The position numbers and the translations under genes were made by a program. This document shows, piece by piece, positions 34,915 to 36,585 of a DNA stretch of 36,585 nt; position 1 is the stretch's first letter, and every line of letters starts with the position of its first letter. The notes beneath the pieces are model-generated. The model saw nothing but the letters and a program-made list of their open reading frames with translations. It did not search any database and was not told where the DNA came from. Source of the stretch: Staphylococcus pseudoxylosus. Lineage in GTDB: Bacteria; Bacillota; Bacilli; Staphylococcales; Staphylococcaceae. The stretch lies in the NCBI RefSeq assembly GCF_003697915.1, contig NZ_RCVN01000018.1, forward strand, positions 1 to 36,585, given 5' to 3'.

Positions 34915-35520
34915 ATGGTAGAAGATCGTCGTGTCAGAAAAACTAAAAATGCAATCAAACAAGCTTTTATAAAATTATTAGCAGAAAAAGAACTAGAGCG
35001 GATAACGATACAAGATATAACAACCCTAGCAGATGTTAATCGAGGGACTTTCTATTTACACTATGAAGATAAGTATATTTTACTTTCAGACATCGAAGAT
35101 GAAATTCTCGCTGGTTTAGCAGATGAAACAGGGACTTATAAGTTGGGTATGCAAGACTCAACTTTAGAAGATTTCGCTAAAATATTTTCGGAAAAGATTC
35201 TTAAAAATATCATTCTCCATATTCAAAAAGATATCGATTTTTACTTAGTTATTTTTAAGTTAGATAGAAAGAGCCATCTTGAAGACAAGATTTCAGAACT
35301 TATGTACGCTAATATAGCTAAAAACCTTGGCAATAAGCAAAATATTTCAGGCATACCCATAGATTATTTTCATAGTTATGTTTCAGGTGCTGCGATTTCT
35401 TTTATCAAACATTGGGTACAAGATAATAATAGAATGGAACCCGATATGGTTGCTGATTACTTATTCAAAATTATATTTAACGGCCCATTACGTCTAATAG
35501 CAAATGAACCATATCAATAA
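34915..35520 (+). CDS. TetR-family regulator
   Basis: TetR-type repressor of 201 residues. The N-terminal DNA-binding domain reads VRKTKNAIKQAFIKLLAEKE, then RITIQDITTLADVNRGTFYLHYEDK, a clear TetR helix-turn-helix with the FYxHYxxK end. The C-terminal ligand domain is of the TetR_C_7/DhaS-like size, ligand unknown. ATG at 34915 lies nine bases after AGGAG; the frame reaches back to 34837 but through the promoter. It diverges from yhgE/pip and probably represses it and itself through the dyad between them. corA follows 29 nt downstream on the same strand and may be cotranscribed. Confidence 0.87.
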   Translation: MVEDRRVRKTKNAIKQAFIKLLAEKELERITIQDITTLADVNRGTFYLHYEDKYILLSDIEDEILAGLADETGTYKLGMQDSTLEDFAKIFSEKILKNIILHIQKDIDFYLVIFKLDRKSHLEDKISELMYANIAKNLGNKQNISGIPIDYFHSYVSGAAISFIKHWVQDNNRMEPDMVADYLFKIIFNGPLRLIANEPYQ

Positions 35521-35549
35521 CACTTCTGAAGAAAGGAACTCAAATTATC

Positions 35550-36488
35550 ATGATAGCTGCATATAAACATTCACCAACAGATACAATAATGGAATCCGAA
35601 CTGGATCAAACAGCTTCATGGGTGAACGTCGTTGATCCCAACTGGGAGGAAATCGAAATGCTTATAGCTCGCTATGACATTCCTGAAGATTTCATACGAG
35701 ACCCACTAGATAGAGAAGAGAGTGCACGTGTTGAATACGATGAAGATTCGCATTATTCATTAATCATATTAGACTTACCTATTATAAATGACACTAATTC
35801 AAAAGTATTATCATTTATTACTATTCCTTTAGGCATTATTATTGGAAATAAAAAAATCATTACGATCTGTAATGTTGAAAATGAATTCTTAGAAAACTTT
35901 GCTCGTCAGAATATAAACCTACGCTTTCATAGTCGTTTTGCATTAAATATATTGTTAACAATTACAAATCATTACAACAGAAATTTAAGATTGCTAAATA
36001 AAACACGTGTACGTATCGAACGTGAGCTAAAGAATAACGTCACAAATAAGCAACTTTATAATTTAATGGAAGTAGAAAAAAGTTTAGTTTATTTTTTAGC
36101 TGCGCTTAAAGGCAATGAAAGCATAGTAAAAAAATTGTTCCGTCTACCAGCTATGAAGCGCTTTGATGAAGATGAAGACATTTTAGAGGACTTATTAATC
36201 GAAAATAATCAAGCTTTAGAAACGACGAGACTTTATACAGATATATTAGAAAGTATCACTACTTCATACGCATCATTACTATCAAATGAGATGAATAATA
36301 CGATGAAAACATTAACGCTTTTCACTGTGTTTTTAACATTGCCAACGTTAGTATTTAGCTTTTTTGGCATGAACGTACCCTTACCTATTGATGACCATAG
36401 TTATATTTCATGGCTCATCGTGATTGGCATTTCTCTCATTATCGTGACCATCGTAGGTGCGTTTTTATGGCGCAAACAAAAATTGTGA
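35550..36488 (+). CDS. corA: CorA-family magnesium transporter
   Basis: Divalent-cation channel of the CorA/MIT group, 312 residues. A soluble N-terminal domain (about 1-140) is followed by a long helical stalk (about 140-250), then TM1 (about 254-272), the signature GMN at 273-275 (FFGMNVPLP), and TM2 (about 287-306) with a basic C-terminal tail (WRKQKL). CorA works as a pentamer importing Mg2+ or, in some members, Co2+ or Zn2+. ATG at 35550 is preceded by AAGGAA at a rather long spacing of about 12 bases. It follows the TetR gene by 29 nt, so it may be the second gene of that transcript, although no functional link is obvious. Confidence 0.92.
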   Translation: MIAAYKHSPTDTIMESELDQTASWVNVVDPNWEEIEMLIARYDIPEDFIRDPLDREESARVEYDEDSHYSLIILDLPIINDTNSKVLSFITIPLGIIIGNKKIITICNVENEFLENFARQNINLRFHSRFALNILLTITNHYNRNLRLLNKTRVRIERELKNNVTNKQLYNLMEVEKSLVYFLAALKGNESIVKKLFRLPAMKRFDEDEDILEDLLIENNQALETTRLYTDILESITTSYASLLSNEMNNTMKTLTLFTVFLTLPTLVFSFFGMNVPLPIDDHSYISWLIVIGISLIIVTIVGAFLWRKQKL

Positions 36489-36489
36489 A

Positions 36490-36505
36490 TTAGTTTATAA
36501 ACTAA
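36490..36505. repeat. 16-bp perfect palindrome after corA
   Basis: TTAGTTTATAAACTAA starts two bases after the corA stop. It precedes the 26-nt hairpin motif and the terminator. Its role is not clear. Confidence 0.5.
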
Positions 36506-36506
36506 T

Positions 36507-36532
36507 GCAGTGCCCGCGGAAAGTGTGCACAA
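36507..36532 (+). repeat. Second copy of the covarying hairpin motif
   Basis: Twenty of 26 bases match 14853-14878. The stem around loop GGAAA (36518-36522) keeps pairing with compensatory and wobble changes. It lies between corA and its terminator, in the same strand sense as the first copy. Confidence 0.55.
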
Positions 36533-36535
36533 TCA

Positions 36536-36585
36536 AAACCACCCGTATAACGGGTGGTTTGCTCTGCGGCTATAAGCCTTTTTTA
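36536..36585 (+). terminator. Terminator of corA
   Basis: AAACCACCCG (36536-36545) pairs with CGGGTGGTTT (36551-36560). A second small hairpin GGCT-ATA-AGCC (36568-36578) is followed by T7. The tandem arrangement runs to the window edge. Confidence 0.85.

Overview
The window is AT-rich chromosomal DNA of a Staphylococcus. Nearly every coding region starts with a strong AGGAGG-type ribosome site. The left 20 kb holds recognisable staphylococcal genes: tcaR-tcaA, hssRS/hrtBA, mqo, lctP, a TpgX-like lipoprotein, and an IruO-type reductase under a Fur box. Gene content points to a coagulase-negative species, possibly of the S. saprophyticus/xylosus group, but I cannot name the species from sequence alone. 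I see no rRNA, tRNA, CRISPR array, insertion sequence or phage gene. Thirty-one protein genes are supported, most bounded by clear hairpin terminators.

Layout. 1-2.4 kb: a 50-bp tandem duplication, then tcaA and tcaR (cell-envelope/glycopeptide response) on the minus strand. 2.6-7.6 kb: a YdcF-like membrane protein and the haem-stress module. In that module hrtBA (efflux) is divergent from hssRS (sensing), with an HssR direct repeat between them. 7.7-12.7 kb: malate:quinone oxidoreductase and lactate permease, the latter with a near-textbook Rex operator. Two teichoic-acid-type transferases (a GT4 glycosyltransferase and a TagF/TarL-like polymerase) are interleaved around lctP. 15-21.7 kb: a Ser/Asp/Asn-rich lipoprotein, two GNAT acetyltransferases, a YhdH-like reductase, a GlcP-like glucose transporter with a cre site, IruO and a DUF2871 membrane protein.

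21.8-26.1 kb is the most interesting region. A four-gene minus-strand operon encodes a zinc dehydrogenase resembling erythritol/L-threitol dehydrogenase, DhaK, DhaL and an RpiB-type isomerase. It lies divergent from a DeoR regulator. The control region contains a 17-bp-spaced promoter, three TTTCRTTT repeats and a cre-like site. I infer a tetritol/tetrulose catabolic pathway: polyol to erythrulose, then erythrulose phosphate, then erythrose 4-phosphate. The isomerase has Ser where E. coli RpiB has its ring-opening His. That fits a tetrose phosphate, which cannot form that ring.

26.2-36.6 kb: a YfcC-family transporter, two translationally coupled luciferase-like flavin monooxygenases, a cre-associated SDR dehydrogenase, a Na/Pi cotransporter with a PhoU-like tail, a YhgE/Pip exporter divergent from its likely TetR regulator, and a CorA magnesium transporter. 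Two intergenic sequences 21 kb apart (14853-14878 and 36507-36532) share a small hairpin whose differences mostly preserve base pairing. This suggests a dispersed structured RNA or repeat family.

Gene names rest on remembered family sequences and visible motifs. No database search was run.
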